Shown in pieces: positions 22,801 to 35,354 of a DNA stretch of 64,000 nucleotides; position 1 is the first letter of the stretch, and each line of letters opens with the position of its first letter. The translations under genes and the position numbers were made by a program. The notes beneath the pieces are model-generated. The model searched no databases. It saw only the letters and a program-made list of their open reading frames with translations, and was not told the DNA's origin. The stretch covers positions 27,357,715-27,421,714 of the forward strand of contig OU452200.1 in NCBI GenBank assembly GCA_911728435.2, in the 5' to 3' direction. The stretch is from Apoderus coryli. Taxonomy: Eukaryota > Arthropoda > Insecta > Coleoptera > Attelabidae.

Positions 22801-23925
22801 TTTCCACGTCTTTTTTTAATTCCAAAACGGTACTTACTAAAAAAACATGCCTCGTACTATATCTATATATAGTATAAGATACTATACTACAATTATAAGT
22901 GCGGCGAATTGTTTTGTACAGACAGAGAGATAAAACGTTCCGACACGAAGTGAAGTAACTGTATATTAAACTGTGACTTTGGTTATATTTGGCGACTGTC
23001 AGAACATTCTATTATTTGTTTATTAATAGTGGGTGTCAGTGGTAGACTAAGTATAAATAAAAAATTGGTTTTAATTTTCGACCGTATTTTTTGTGTAGTA
23101 GGTACTGATTATGGAGCAATAGACCCTCGAAACAGGTATGACTGTACCTATAAAACGATTTTAGTAAAAAACTTTGTGGAGGAGACGAATTTTGTTTATT
23201 TTGATTGACATATAATTTGGATTTATATGTAAAAAATTTGTTATCACTATTGCTTTCATTATTTTTAAGTGATATGAAACCTCAACGATCATAATAAATT
23301 TTTAAGACTGGTGTTCCTCACACGACGTAACAGATTTTTGCTACGCTGATAATAATGTTAATTTGCCAATATAAGTAATATGCACTTACATTTATAAGAA
23401 GTTATCTAATTATAGATAAGTTATACAAATAAACGAAAGGTATTGCACTAGTTTGTATAGTAACTTGTGTGCGCTGCTCTATTATCATTATGTCCTTACC
23501 TACATTTTTTTTCATCCTTCTGGTCCTCCACTCGTACACTTCGGCTCTGACTATAGCCCCTGGCGTGTACGAATGGTGTACTTCAGCCTTGAAAACTTAT
23601 TATGCCATTTCACTATCATTCTACAAACTAGATGGGCCATCGTCAGGTTTAATATATTTTTTATATAAAGATGGGAGGTAAATTATTTCCTGCACCCGGC
23701 TGTCAGATACTACCCTTCGCTCGGCCCTCCCACTGGTGTGATTCACTGAAAACTATCGAACCCCAATTTTTTTGATATTTTCAGCACTTCAACTTCACCA
23801 ACTAACAATTTTAAATGAAACAGAGTGGCAAGCAATACTTATAAAAAATTGTTCAACTGTCTTCTTAACGTTATCCATGTAGAGGTATTGACCAGCAACT
23901 TCTGCTGGACAGATTTCAATTTGAT
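22801..23925. other. No gene recognised
   Basis: This is AT-rich sequence with no convincing coding. The overlapping open frames at 23453-23681 are mutually exclusive and match no known family. Confidence 0.4.
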
Positions 23926-24430
23926 TCGCTATTGAATCGAAGGAAAATATCTTTTCTTCAGTTCTTGTATAAAATCTGCAATTCATTGATTGATTGCCCT
24001 GAGCTTCTTTCTCAGGTTCCGTTTACAGCACCAATCCGTACGACCAGAAATGCGCATCCTTTTTCGAATCCCATTCCTAATTCCAATTACCTTAGACGAA
24101 CCCCAATATATGCTGCCTCTGAGCTTTTCAATATACACTGTTCTGATGCTGATTTGAACTGTATTAAGTATCAAAGATTTTGTATTTTCATCGCTAGTGC
24201 AATTCAGGCTCATTAAAATTGAAATGTCGAAGTTGTTCAATTTGTTTTTTTTTTTGTATTGACTCTTTTTTTTTTCTTTTTTTTTCATCTCTTTCTTTGG
24301 GTTACTGAATGTATTATGTTTTTTTATATTATTTCTGTTTATTATACATTAGAATTGTATTGTATTGTCTTATTATTGGAGATTTCTCCGTTAGACAATA
24401 AAGCTTATTATTATTATTATTATTATTATT
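23926..24430 (+). mobile_element. Non-LTR retrotransposon 3' end
   Basis: The plus strand reads LQFLYKICNSLIDCPELLSQ, then a P-TR-N type tail (FTAPIRTTRNAHPF), ending near 24215. A 3' untranslated stretch follows with the recurring phrase CCGTTAGACAATAAAGC and a tail of ATT repeats (24402-24430). The same phrase and tail close the copies at 41510 and 46316. It is heavily 5' truncated. Confidence 0.75.
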
Positions 24431-24611
24431 ATATTATTAACGGCAGTTACTCAGATTTCAAATCGTAGTTGTAGTTTCTGAGGACTAACTATTGTGAAAA
24501 ATATCCACCACCAACATGTAGTTAGACAAATGCGAAACCTTTGATTTATTAACTTTCGATAAATAAATTATATGCGCAAAAAAAATCAATTAGTCTATTC
24601 TAGTGTTCATT

Positions 24612-24900
24612 TTTGGTCACTTTTGATGTAGGTAGTCTTTTCACAAAAGTTACAATCTCAGACACATTAAATATAACAAGTGACATTATATCAGATAACA
24701 ATGTAAGCGCAGACATATTACCACTCGTAGAAAAATGCCTTTCCTCAACGCATTTCATATTTAACGGCTAAACATTAGAGCAAATATCCGGGCCGCCATG
24801 GGAACTCCACTTTCACCAGTTAGCAAATTGTTTATGGAAAACTTTGAAGATCGAGCCATATATGAACAAGTTGCCGTTATATCGTCGTCGGTATATGTCG
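24612..24900 (+). pseudogene. Penelope-like reverse transcriptase fragment
   Basis: The plus strand shows LVTFDVGSLFTKV (24615-24655) followed, after a frame change, by LPLVEKCLSSTHFIFNG and then MGTPLSPVSKLFMENFEDRA. SFDVxSLFT and GxPLSPVxANxFME are the hallmark blocks of Penelope-like element reverse transcriptases. Later blocks (YVDD) are not readable, and no GIY-YIG domain is seen. It is a dead fragment. Confidence 0.7.
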
Positions 24901-25253
24901 TTAGCATATTGAGTATATAGGAAGCTTATTCACATCTCCATCCAGCTCGAAGGTCAATAAATTTATTTGTTCATCATCCATTTTCCCAGTTAAAACATGA
25001 ATCTCTTGAATTAGGTCACTTGTGACCCTATTACATGCTTCTGATTTGATTTTTCAAGACAAGAGTTGAGTTAGCAACATTAGCTCTAGGTACTGGAGTC
25101 GAAAAATCTTTTATATGGGAATGGGGGAAAACATTGCTTCAGTAAAATTGGTAACGAAAACAATTAACAATAACCAATGAAATTATCTGCACAATAGGTA
25201 CCAGATACAACATTCGAAATTTAAAATAAACCTAAACAACCTCTATAGTTTTT

Positions 25254-25440
25254 GACAACATGTTTTGGCGACATCCAGTGTGAGCAGACAATATGCCCGG
25301 TGCACCACAGTTCACAAGCAATGGCCGGACAAGAAGTAACAACTCCATTAAATCCTATTGCCAACACTAGATACGGCCGAATTACCTGGCGGGAGGCTTT
25401 ATTTACGAATGGCTTGTTACATAAAGTAACAATCCATAGA
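25254..25440 (-). repeat. Dispersed repeat, partner of 10168-10345
   Basis: Read on the minus strand it follows the 10168-10345 copy closely, including TAGTGTTGGCAATAGGAT and GGAGTTGTTACTTCTTGTCC. Both strands are open by chance. I see no known protein. Confidence 0.7.
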
Positions 25441-26174
25441 TCAGACACAATTGTTGCTGGTGGTATCTCTGCAACAAAACCTGATAACTGACATGAGGAG
25501 ATTCAGAATACATTGAAAGATCCCGAAATATTATGCATTTTCATTTAAAGGAGAGTCACGATACCAATGTCTCGGATAGATCTAAACTGGTGGAGGCTTT
25601 CAATGCTATGAAGTTTAATGCTAAATGTCAATAATGGGATATTTAAATGTTAGTAACTGCATATATACTTAGGTACAATGATAACGCTGTCAGTAATACG
25701 TATTCCCTAAATAATTTTATTCAGTCTTTTGGACTCATTCAGTGTAATAATAAAATAGTCATGGTAAATTACTAGATCTGGTTTTCGCTTAATTTTATTA
25801 TGAGGTGATTAAAGATAGAATCTCATTCGTGGCGTAGGATACACAATATCATCCTTCTCTTAAATGTGTATATAATTAATTTATATGTCCAGTATTTAAA
25901 AAGTGAGATCGCTCAGATATAAGCAACTATTCGTCAATATCAATTTTATCGAAGTTCTCAAAGATACTTTAAATAATCCCATATAACCGTATATATAAAA
26001 TAGTCAACTCACAGTTGGCCGATTATCAACATTATTTTATAAATAAATAAAGCGTTTATTGCCCAACAGTTTCCCATTTAAAGGACAATATTACAAACTA
26101 AAAAATTAAATGTTTAAATAAACTTATGAATACTAATTTATAAATCCTAATTAATTCCGCACACATACACACAC
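25441..26174. other. No gene recognised
   Basis: AT-rich, no coding and no paired repeats seen. Confidence 0.4.
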
Positions 26175-27060
26175 CTAAACCACAAATGTCTCTGCAGCTC
26201 CCATTTTCAAGTGATTGACTGTAGTTGTAAAAATGTCACACCTATCAGAAACTCTATTAAAGTTAGAACACATGACATGAACAGGCGATCTTAACAGTAC
26301 ATTGGTTCTAGCCCTGTGTAAGTGAAATGTTATATTCGATCTGGTATTTAACCTAGGAACTAACAAATTCAAGCAAGATAGCAGAAAAGAGCAGTCGATT
26401 TTTTCTCTAAGCAGTTTATATAAGATGGTTAATGAGCTCTGAATTCTTCGGCACTCCAGACTCTGAACGTCAAAACGTGATAGTAACAATTCATGATCGA
26501 AACCTCTTACTAGATAAGCACCATCGGTTCTAAAAACTAAATACCTCTAGTTTATGAATATTATACTGAGGATACCAGATGATGGAAGAATACTCCAATT
26601 TCGACCTCACATAGGCATTGAACAAGGTGATAAGGGCAGAGGTATTATTGAAGCCTTTGCAGTTACGCATTATAAAGCCATACATGCGAGATGCCTCACC
26701 AACCATTCTTTCCATATGCTCCAAAAACTGGAACCTCTGATCGAAGGTAACACCAAGATCCGTGAATACCCGACATCGTTCAAGTTTATTTGTGGAGATT
26801 GCATACGGATAGTCAATAAACGTTGTTTTACGTGTAAAACTCAGACATGTGCATTTACGAATGTTAAGAGACAATTTGTTACTGTCGCACCACCTTTGTA
26901 GAGCACACAAATCATGCTGCAGGTTTATGCAATCTGCTACTGAATCTATGGAGGCGAAGATTTTCAAGTCATCTGCTAAAAATAGAGTACGCTGAAGTAA
27001 ACACGGGTCCAGGTCATTGATGAAAAGAAGGAACAACCTAAGTTAGAACCCTGGGGTACT
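26175..27060 (-). pseudogene. jockey-like non-LTR retrotransposon, RT C-terminal half
   Basis: The minus strand starts at about 27060 with GVPQGSNLG, then LLFINDLDPCL and FLADDLKIFASIDS, the ADD being the catalytic block of the reverse transcriptase. It runs through LGVTFDQRFQFLEHME and YVRSKLEYSSIIW. A further frame (26175-26489) carries the C-terminal tail with LLVPRLNTRS and NVLLRSPVHVM. A frame change separates the two. The N-terminal endonuclease and fingers are absent. Confidence 0.85.
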
Positions 27061-27299
27061 CCTAACGTGGCCGAGTAAAAACAAGATTTAAAGCCGTTGT
27101 AAAAGACATATTGTTTCCGATCATGCAAGTATGAGTTGCATAAAGATATCATGCCGGAAGGAAATCCATCATACGTATAGTTTACTCAGCAATATGCCAT
27201 GGTCTAGCATATCGAAGGCTTTGGTGAAATTAGTATATATTACATGTGTGTATTTTATTACACAAAGATCTTGTCTTACAAATTTATCTATTTATTTAT

Positions 27300-28325
27300 T
27301 AACGACCTTCAATTGTTCTAAATTTTTGCCGATGACAGTATTATTTTTATTTATTATTTACTACTATATATATAGAAGTAAATATCTTCATCTTCAATGA
27401 TTGCATTGCGTTGCAGAGCTGCCTGGATTCCATAGAAGGATGGTGTGAACTCAACAAGAACGTGTAAAGTCTTAATTCTACCAAATGCAGGGTTGTTACA
27501 TATGCGAAGAAACAGTGTCGCTTTATATAGAACTATAATATTGATAAAATACAATTGCAACGTTCTCACTCCATCAAGGATTTGGGAGTGTTCATTGATT
27601 CTGGCTTAAGTTTTAAGACTCATATTTTGAACAAAATATCGGAGGCGTCTAAGACATACGGTTTTATTGTCAGAAATGGAAAACATGTTAATAATATTAA
27701 TACATTGAAAATGCTTTATTTGTGATATGACCGGTCAAGGACTATGAATGACATAGTTTATGGATAGAGAAATATCACCGTAATTTTTTGAATTATTATT
27801 ATTTTAAAACTGATGGCATATATTCCGCGCGTGGACCCCCTTATGAGTATCTACTATATTGACAGATTTAATATGCAAAGTTTGAGACAGATGTGGTTTG
27901 GCATCTGCAGGTTTTTTGCATAAAATGCTTCACAATCACATAGATTACCCGGACCAACTTCAAAGGTTAAATTTTATGGTGCCAAGAGCAAGGCATATTA
28001 TGCATACTTTTCACTGCAATAGAGCCAATACTAATGTTTTGTTGAAATCTCCCCGTTCATACTATGTGTTTAACTTAATTGACCAACTCTGTGATCTTTA
28101 TAATGATTCTTTAGGTCATGAGTTGTCATCTGTTGCGTTGTCTCTAAAAATTGCTATAATGTGTGAGTGTACTTTGATTGCTGTTCTTTGGATAGTTTAT
28201 ATTAATTTTGGATTAAGTAGTATATTGCTATATGATTTTTATTTTGACGTGTATTACAATTTTTGTGCATTGTTCTGTAAATGGTAGTTATACTGTAGAA
28301 CAATGAAGCAATTATTATTATCAAA
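27300..28325 (+). mobile_element. jockey-like non-LTR retrotransposon 3' fragment
   Basis: The plus strand begins near the ADD region (NDLQ, FADDSI-like with frameshifts) and continues with IKDLGVFIDSGLSFKTHIL at about 27565-27635. From 27898 it carries the C-terminal tail LQRLNFMVPRARHIMHTF and NVLLKSPRSYYVFN. It ends in ATTATTATT near 28313. It belongs to the same family as 26175-27060 but is in the opposite orientation. Confidence 0.75.
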
Positions 28326-28362
28326 CGAGATAAATTGTCCATCCTCAAAGTGGAGTGTCAGT

Positions 28363-28819
28363 TTCAAATAAAAGAAAACAAACAAACACTTTCAAAGTCA
28401 ACTCCACAAAAAACTTTTAATTTAGTTATGTAAAGGAAACTAGTTTCGGCTCAACAAGCCATCATCAGTCCTACCATAAAGATAAAAACGAACGCATAAG
28501 AGAAAGAATAAATAAATAAATAAAACGTACAACGAGCAACAAATCTATACATAAGTTCATAAGGTAAAAAACTTACCATTCTTACAAAAATATCTGTGTA
28601 GAAAAATAATAAACAGGAATATGAACTTATGTATAGATTTGTTGCCCGTTGTACGTTTTATTTATTTATTTATTTTTTCTCTTATGCGTTCGTTTTTATC
28701 TTTATTGTAGGACTGATGATGGCTTGTTGAGCCGAAACTAGTTTCCTTTACATAACTAAATTAAAAGTTTTTTGTGGAGTTGACTTTGAAAGTTTTTGTT
28801 TGTTTTCTTTTATTTGAAT
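28363..28819. repeat. Fold-back element with hammerhead-like motifs on both arms
   Basis: The arms of about 190 bp are near-perfect inverted repeats (outer ends TTCAAATAAAAGAAAAC and its complement; inner phrase TGAACTTATGTATAGATTTG), with a central non-repeated stretch at about 28565-28620. Each arm contains CTGATGATGGCTTGTTGAGC followed by CGAAAC (28713-28738 plus, 28443-28468 minus). It lies just downstream of the serine--tRNA ligase gene. Confidence 0.88.
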
Positions 28820-29094
28820 TATTATTATGACTATTGGTGGATATTTTGGAGATTATATTTTAATATATCTGTGTAGTTAATATTCAAGAAGGGCTAAATC
28901 CAAAAAGATGAAATTTCAACTGTAAAATTTTAGTCTTTTAACTTTAGACACACTGCACAAAATTGACAATTTTTCTCTATATGTATAAACTTGTATCATC
29001 ATATTATATCATACATGGTATATTGAAACACTAAAAGATAAATCAAAAAAGTTTATTTGATATTCCTCAACATTTTCTGTATACAAACAAAATT

Positions 29095-29578
29095 TTACTT
29101 CTTTGTTAGACTTAATTCCGGTATTTTCCTTTGTTTACCAATGTATTCTTTACCTCTCATATATTTTCGTAAAACATTTGGTACTGTAATAGTTCCATTA
29201 CTATTCTGGTACTTTTCAACTATCCCTATTAAGAGCCTTGGTATTGCACAAGCAGTACCATTTAGTGTATGTACAAAATTTACTTCATTATTATTATTAT
29301 TTATACATTTTATGTTTAATCTACGTGACTGATAGTCAGTACAATTTGAGCAACTTGATATTTCTCCATAGATTTTCCTTCCAGCTAACCAGGCCTCAAT
29401 GTCGTATTTTCTATATGCAGGTGCGCCTAATTCATGCGGGGGCATGTCTAACACCTGAAAGTGCAGTCCAAGCGCTTCAAAATTTTCTTCTTGGAATGTC
29501 CGTATTTCTTCCAATAGCCTCTCTGACTCACTGGGATGTGAGAAGATAAACATTTCAACTTTTGTGAACTCATGCACT
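29095..29578 (-). CDS. Serine--tRNA ligase exon 3 (terminal)
   Basis: The acceptor TTTTTAG precedes A GTG CAT GAG TTC (VHEFTKVEMFIF). It contains the motif 3 region and ends in TAA at 29095-29097. Confidence 0.9.
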
Positions 29579-32500
29579 CTAAAAAGAAAACATAATTGTA
29601 ACCAAAAATATTTAACTATCAGTCACATTCAATTTCTATAAAATACGATCGTACGTCGAACTCTGATCAACATTTTACTCAATCCAATGGTTGAAAGTTG
29701 TAGAGATAGAACTTTGTAGTAATGATATTTCAGTTATTACAAAACATAATACAGCTGATAATAAAATAGCTAAGATGAGGCAGATACAACCATATTGCAT
29801 TAAAATCTCCGGATTATTAAAAAATACAGTTAAAATTTTATTATTACAATGCAAGGACAAGGCATGTCTATCATTAAGATGGATTCCAAATGGTTTTCTT
29901 TGTTTCTATACGTTTAGTTGCATGTTGAAGTTTTCCCTCTAAAATATTATAAATGGTAATTACATGAAAAATGTTTAAAATACTAGTAACACATGGTACG
30001 TGTTAGTGGGACAAACTTTTAGTGAGTGAAAAACAGGATCTCTGTTACTAGTTGTAAACATGCATACGAGGACAATGACATAGTGATCAGGTTGGCAGCG
30101 ACCTTCATTATATTAGAACATGGCCTTCACGCTTCCGTCCTGTAGCTCTGATAAGATCAAGTAGATCGCTATGTCAGTCTCCTGATCAACCTAGGATGAA
30201 ACGATAAACTCCGAACTTACCGGACAACTTATAAGCTATCCCACCACGGACAAAAACGTATCTAGCAATGACCAAAATCAACTTTCGACTTATTGTTTGC
30301 TATAAACAGAATAAGGATCTGGCCAGCTACCAAAAATAGTTAGTATTTAGTATAGTGTTTCGCCATAGATTATTCAATAGTAATGGGTTTCTAATCTTCT
30401 ACATTTTCCTAAACCTCAGAGTTCCTTTAGTTTAAAGTTACATCCCATATCTTTTGCTAACAAATCTTTAAAACCTTACATAAACTAATTGTGAAACTAT
30501 GTATAAGTATAAAAACCTGTATATGCCCCTCTCCTCTGCAATACTCGACGTCTCTGCTCTATAACATCTGCTTACAGAACATACTTTTAAAGGTAATTCC
30601 TCAGAACATATGACACTATTTGCATAACAACCAGCTAGTGCAATTTCCGATGTACCAGACAAACATAATTCAGGTTCATGAATACTAGGGTCCAGAAAAT
30701 ATACCTACAAAAACGTAACTTTAAATTAAGTAATAAGTACTTAAGTAATATTCCTTTTTGTAAGTTTTACTTAGTTTAAATTTAATAGAAATACTCTTTG
30801 TTCGCTTTAAACTCTTGGGATGGAGCTCACAAACAAATCATAGATGTCACCAAAAGAAAACAATAGCAAGTTTTCATATTTTTTTTTATATTTCTGTGCT
30901 GATGTCTGTTTACTGTGATATATATTTTTTAATTTTAAGTAGAACAAAAGGTGGACTAAGTTTTTAAAACAATGTTCTTACTTTTTTTGTCGATACCTAC
31001 AATATATTCACTTAATTGTAACAGGAATCACGAACTATCAAGAACCTGATTGGCCATAGAGCATATTGAGGTTCAACTTCTCAATCAAATTAATTCTGTA
31101 ATGTCAACGTGCGAGCAGTGTTGGGGTCGAGTACTGAAATCCGGTATTCGAACACGAATCAGGAATACTGCTACTATTATAAATTGTATTCGAATACTTA
31201 CTCAAGATTAGACTACAAAGAAAAAAGTATTCAAATACCGCTGTATTGGAATAACTGGATTCATTTAAATATGAATACTTATTGAATATTCCAACTAAAA
31301 AAACATATAATATGCACAATTTGTTTAGAATTGATTTTTATTTACGTATATTTAATTATTATGAGGTACACTTAAATTAACATTTTTTGATCACTGTCAC
31401 AGTGCGGTTAGACAAAATAATTGATGTCAAAGATCGTTCGATTTCTCAAAGTAGCTGTCCATGATTAAACAATACACTCTAAGTTCATCTACATTTAATT
31501 GCGTTAATTTATATGTGACCGGTTTCGGTCTCAAGGATTGTACAACATATACAATACGTAGGTATATTATTCTCTATACCTACGTGGGCATTGTTTTGAT
31601 GAATTTTTTGTTTGATGATGGTTTTAGAGACCGAAACCGGCCACATAAAGATTAATGCAATTAAATGTAGCTGAACTTTGAGTGAATTGAGTCTTATTGT
31701 TTAATAAAAAATCATTCGAATACTGGGAATCAAAAAAGTATTCAAGCGAATACTAAATACCAAATGTATTCGAATACCAGCCAAATACCGAGTATTCGAA
31801 TACTAAGTACCCAGGTCTGCGTGCGAGTGAGGTGAGTGACAATTTGGTCTATCAGGAAAACACCGAATATGTTTTGAATGCTCAGTCAGTGTTGTTCCCA
31901 AAGTATTTTTCCGAAATAATAAACCTACTACATTTTAGAGACTTTTATTACGCTAGTACGCCGCTGAGAAGATCTATTACCTTTTGGCACTACGCCATCC
32001 AATCAAAATTAGATTGGAATAGGCATACATGTTTTTTTTGTAGTAAACCTCTCAGATCACCTGTATAATCACTAGTACCAAAGATTAATATAATCGTTGC
32101 TACTACTAACTACCTCTGGCCTAATGGCCGTACTAATGACGAAATTTAGTACACAATACAAGCAACAAGAAATTTTGCAACCAAACTAAGGACCCTATGC
32201 TTACTGGTCAACACAACTATTATTGTTAATATTATTCTTCGAAAAATGTTTGTTACAAATTTAATACGAAATTGACTTGCCATCTAAAAGTACGAAAAAA
32301 ATTAAGGCTGGGAATACTACTCAGTTCCCAAAATTACCTTAAAATATGGGGTTAAACATACCTACCTACCAGCCTCTAGTATTTACCTACTTGTGTTCGA
32401 TCACCTTTAGTGCTCATACCGCAGCTTTCAATAACATGAGCCGGTAGTACATCAGGCACAGATATCAATTGAAAGTTATTTTTATGTAATCTATCCAAAA

Positions 32501-32975
32501 AGTAATTAATTATTGCATATTCCAACTCTGCTAATTCTCCCAAAATATAATAACTTTTGTTACCAGACACATTTCCCAACTGATCTGTTCGTACTAATGT
32601 TAACCTCCTAGTAATTTCTTGAAATTCTTTTTCTTTATACGCAAACTGCTGTTTTGTGCCTATTGTTTTAACTAATTTAGGTTTATTACCTAATTCTAGA
32701 ACATCAGGATGTGTATCGTTGGGAATTTTTAAAATTTCTCTACGAAACTGATCCCACAGTTCGGTGTACTTCTGATCTGATGGTTCCATGTTTTGTAATT
32801 TATAACGTATATCGTGTATCAATTTAATATCACCAACACCTTTCCGTTTGCTTATATTGTCCTCTAATTTGGGTTGATGTTTTGGATCACACAAATAATT
32901 TATATCAATCTGATCACTTATTTTCCATGTACATGCACATCTTTGAAAAGGCCTGTTTAAAAAATATCGATACAT
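29095..32975 (-). CDS. Mitochondrial serine--tRNA ligase (three exons)
   Basis: The enzyme charges tRNA-Ser in mitochondria. Joining 32391-32975, 30517-30704 and 29095-29578 gives 418 residues without a frame break, with GT-AG introns. The N-terminus is basic and arginine-rich as in mitochondrial presequences. The class II synthetase landmarks are present: ESCGMSTKGDRTQV, the motif 2 region CYRAETSSIAEERGIYR (about residues 242-258), GEISSCSNCTDYQSRR, and the motif 3 region NGTACAIPRLLIG (about 363-375). It is somewhat short for the family, but the N-terminal arm is usually reduced in the mitochondrial form. The chosen start is the first ATG in frame; an upstream exon cannot be excluded because an AG lies close after it. 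Intron 1 carries a hAT element. It is divergent from IPO11. Confidence 0.92.
30517..30704 (-). CDS. Serine--tRNA ligase exon 2
   Basis: The acceptor TTTTTGTAG precedes GTA TAT TTT CTG GAC. It encodes YFLDPSIHEPELCLSGTSE to GIYR with motif 2, and ends AG before GTTTTT. Confidence 0.9.
31116..31819. mobile_element. Non-autonomous hAT element in serine--tRNA ligase intron 1
   Basis: The left end CAGTGTTGGGGTCGAGTACT and the right end (complement CAGACCTGGGTACTTAGTAT) are flanked by a perfect 8-bp duplication CGTGCGAG (31108-31115 and 31820-31827). Both subterminal regions are rich in the palindromic word GTATTCGAATAC and shorter forms of it. A separate fold-back unit sits inside. No transposase is present. 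Confidence 0.88.
31465..31703. repeat. Fold-back unit nested in the hAT element
   Basis: The arms TTAAACAATACACTCTAAGT and TACATTTAATTGCGTTAAT return inverted at 31640-31703. Next to the inner end, TTGATGATGGTTTTAGAGAC followed by CGAAACCGG (31612-31640) resembles the motif in the 28.4-kb palindrome, and the other arm has its complement without the TGATGA part. Confidence 0.8.
32079..32098 (+). repeat. Unpaired CAAAGATTAAT end
   Basis: CAAAGATTAATATAATCG at 32079 matches the 11-bp terminus of the elements at 6717 and 10781. I could not find a partner end or duplicated flank, so it may be a broken copy or chance. Confidence 0.35.
32391..32975 (-). CDS. Serine--tRNA ligase exon 1
   Basis: It starts with ATG at 32975 and ends CAA before the donor GTAGGTAAAT. 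It encodes the presequence, the reduced N-terminal arm and the start of the catalytic core. Confidence 0.88.
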
Positions 32976-33152
32976 ATTATTTCAGAATAATAAGGGTAAC
33001 AACAATAAACAATAATAGTCTATTTCTAGATTTGATTTATTTCTTTTAAAATTTAACCTCAAACCTCAACGCCTTCTCTCTTTCTCTCTCTAGTAATCAA
33101 TGACAATACAACATATAATAGGCACAGAAATTGTTGGTTATTCTGTGTAATA

Positions 33153-33608
33153 GGGTTATTCTTTCGTACTGAAGTAAGTGAACAATCTGAAAATTGTCAG
33201 TTCATTCATGATTGTGCGTATTCTTTCGACATCGGTCACTTCTACCAAACTGATTAAAATTTCTACCCCCCTTGCCGCTTACTGATCAACCTCTAGGTAC
33301 CGGTTAGTTCGTTCAGTTAACAGTTAACCTCTAAAAGTATTGAATACACAGAGATACCTAATTGGAATATGATTTCGAATCAAACCAATAAATTGTAAAA
33401 GTTTAAAACATGGATAATAATATCATGGAGGAAATAATTTTCCAGTTTTCAGAGCAGATTTGGTTGTTTTCACAAGTTTTCGAGGTTAAGTGAAAGACAT
33501 TCACAAAAATGATGTTCTTTCGGTTTCGCCAAATATTTAGTTCAGTATAATCACATTCAGTTTAATCACATTCACTTGTTCAGATCAATCACTACGAAAG
33601 AATAACCC
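33153..33608. mobile_element. 455-bp TIR element, copy A
   Basis: The ends GGGTTATTCTTTCGTA and TACGAAAGAATAACCC are inverted. It is nearly identical to 35355-35809 over its whole length, for example AACCTCTAAAAGTATTGAAT and GGATAATAATATCATGGA. The flank is TA on the left; on the right TTA follows, so the duplication is blurred here. Confidence 0.85.
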
Positions 33609-34700
33609 TTATGTCAACTGTCTTATAATTACTTCTACAAATTTTATTGACAAGTGAGAAATTTAATATATCTTTTTTAATTCGTGTTTCGATATGGCCT
33701 CCACTATGACATGACTTTTCCAATTTTAATTTTAAAATGCATTATTATAATTTTGATATAATTTTTTAATTCTTTTACAAGAAATGCAAGTGAGGTAACT
33801 GTCAGGTGATCCTATCCCATCAGCCAAGAGCGTTTTTCTGAGTTCGATGTATGAAATAATAACGAGATTTTAATTAAACTAATTTATTTACACTTAATAA
33901 CTAAACACGCAAATTAATAACTTAAAAGAACTATATTTATATTCACTATATTTATTTCTACAATTTATATTTCACAACACCGTTCTTAACTATAGACTAT
34001 TCACTTCATTACTGGTTGTCTGTCCCTCTCACGCTGGCTTTATCCTATTTGTCTCTTTCTCGAAAATACGCGTTTGTTCTACAACATTCTGGCGCGCGTA
34101 CGTTTATTCCATATCAGTACGGTGAGCGAGGCACATTCTACCAAATTAATACAGCGTTGCCCCGGAGGAGGTGTAGCATACTAAATCTGCACAGAATCGT
34201 CTATTGTTAGCTTGAGTCCCGAGGTTTCCAGAACTATTGTATAGCCAACGCGGTGTTGCCGGATGTATTTATTCATCTCTAAGCGTAGGGGACATTTTAA
34301 TATTCGTCACAATATGTATAGGGATAATCATTAAAGCTGCGTTTTGTGCGAGGGTAATTGGGTATTGAGAGATTTGATAATGACGATTCGATCGATAGCG
34401 TAACGTATTTCAAATCTGATTCCTAAAATAGCGACCGCTGCCACAGAGCTTACTACTGTTTAGTTAATGAAACAGGCGTTCAGCAGAAAATTGATGATCG
34501 CTCCAATAGAGCGCTATATTGGGATGAACGCGACCATTAATTCAGGTGAAATGAAGTGCGATTGAACTAAAGGCAGTGTAGTTAAATAATCGAAAAAAAG
34601 CAGGCATGCCTTACAGTACTAGACCACCATCACTTAATAACAACTAAAGCCCGGCTAACCTTAAAATGCTTTATTGTCGTGATTCGTGATAATTTTGGGT

Positions 34701-34739
34701 TCTCTTCTCTTCTCTTCTCTCTCTCTTCTCTTCTCTTCT
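34701..34739 (+). repeat. TCTCT microsatellite
   Basis: About eight units of TCTCT with a CTCTCTCT interruption. A tandem duplication of a roughly 27-bp unit with GACAATGCTTACATC follows at about 34880-34930. Confidence 0.85.
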
Positions 34740-35354
34740 ACGTTAAAAATGGAAGTGAGGTGAATAGCAAACTGATTTATGTCACATCAGCCCAGCTGAT
34801 CTGAGGGCAGAACTATAACGCCTAGTATAAGCATCTGGGGTAAAATACTATAGAAGTGTTATAGCTTATATTAATGTCTTTAAAAGACAATGCTTACATC
34901 ATTGTCTTTAAAAGGACAATGCTTACATCCAAGATTAATGTTGTGTACAGTAATCTCCCCTGTCTTAGAACATCAAAATGGCCGCGCCCTATATTCCAAC
35001 TTTTTTACCTCTCACTTGAGCGATGTAGTTCTCCATATATATATATTTGTAGAGATCGCGTAAAGTACACCATTCTTAACAGCTGTCAGTACTTTTAGGT
35101 TGGGTTTTTATTTTTCAATTTTTCTCAAATCAAATATTAAATGTGTCGTAAAGCACATGGTGGTTTAATCCCAGTATATAAACATTATTCTATGGTTTAA
35201 TGTTTTCACCTACATCCGTTGAACTGCTATAAGGAATTTTTGCCGACTGAATTATTATTTTGCCTCAAGTGAGAAGAGAAATGAGAAGTAAAGGAACGTG
35301 AGATTAGAAATATCTGATATTCGACACAAAAATATTTCCTTTTTTATATTTATA

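Noticed and set aside
33800..34311. Solo LTR (TGTCAGG...GTCACA)
   Set aside because: The ends read TG and CA but the flanking five bases do not match, and no partner was found.
34701..34739. Polypyrimidine run as a core promoter element
   Set aside because: It is a simple TCTCT microsatellite in non-coding DNA; no start site evidence.
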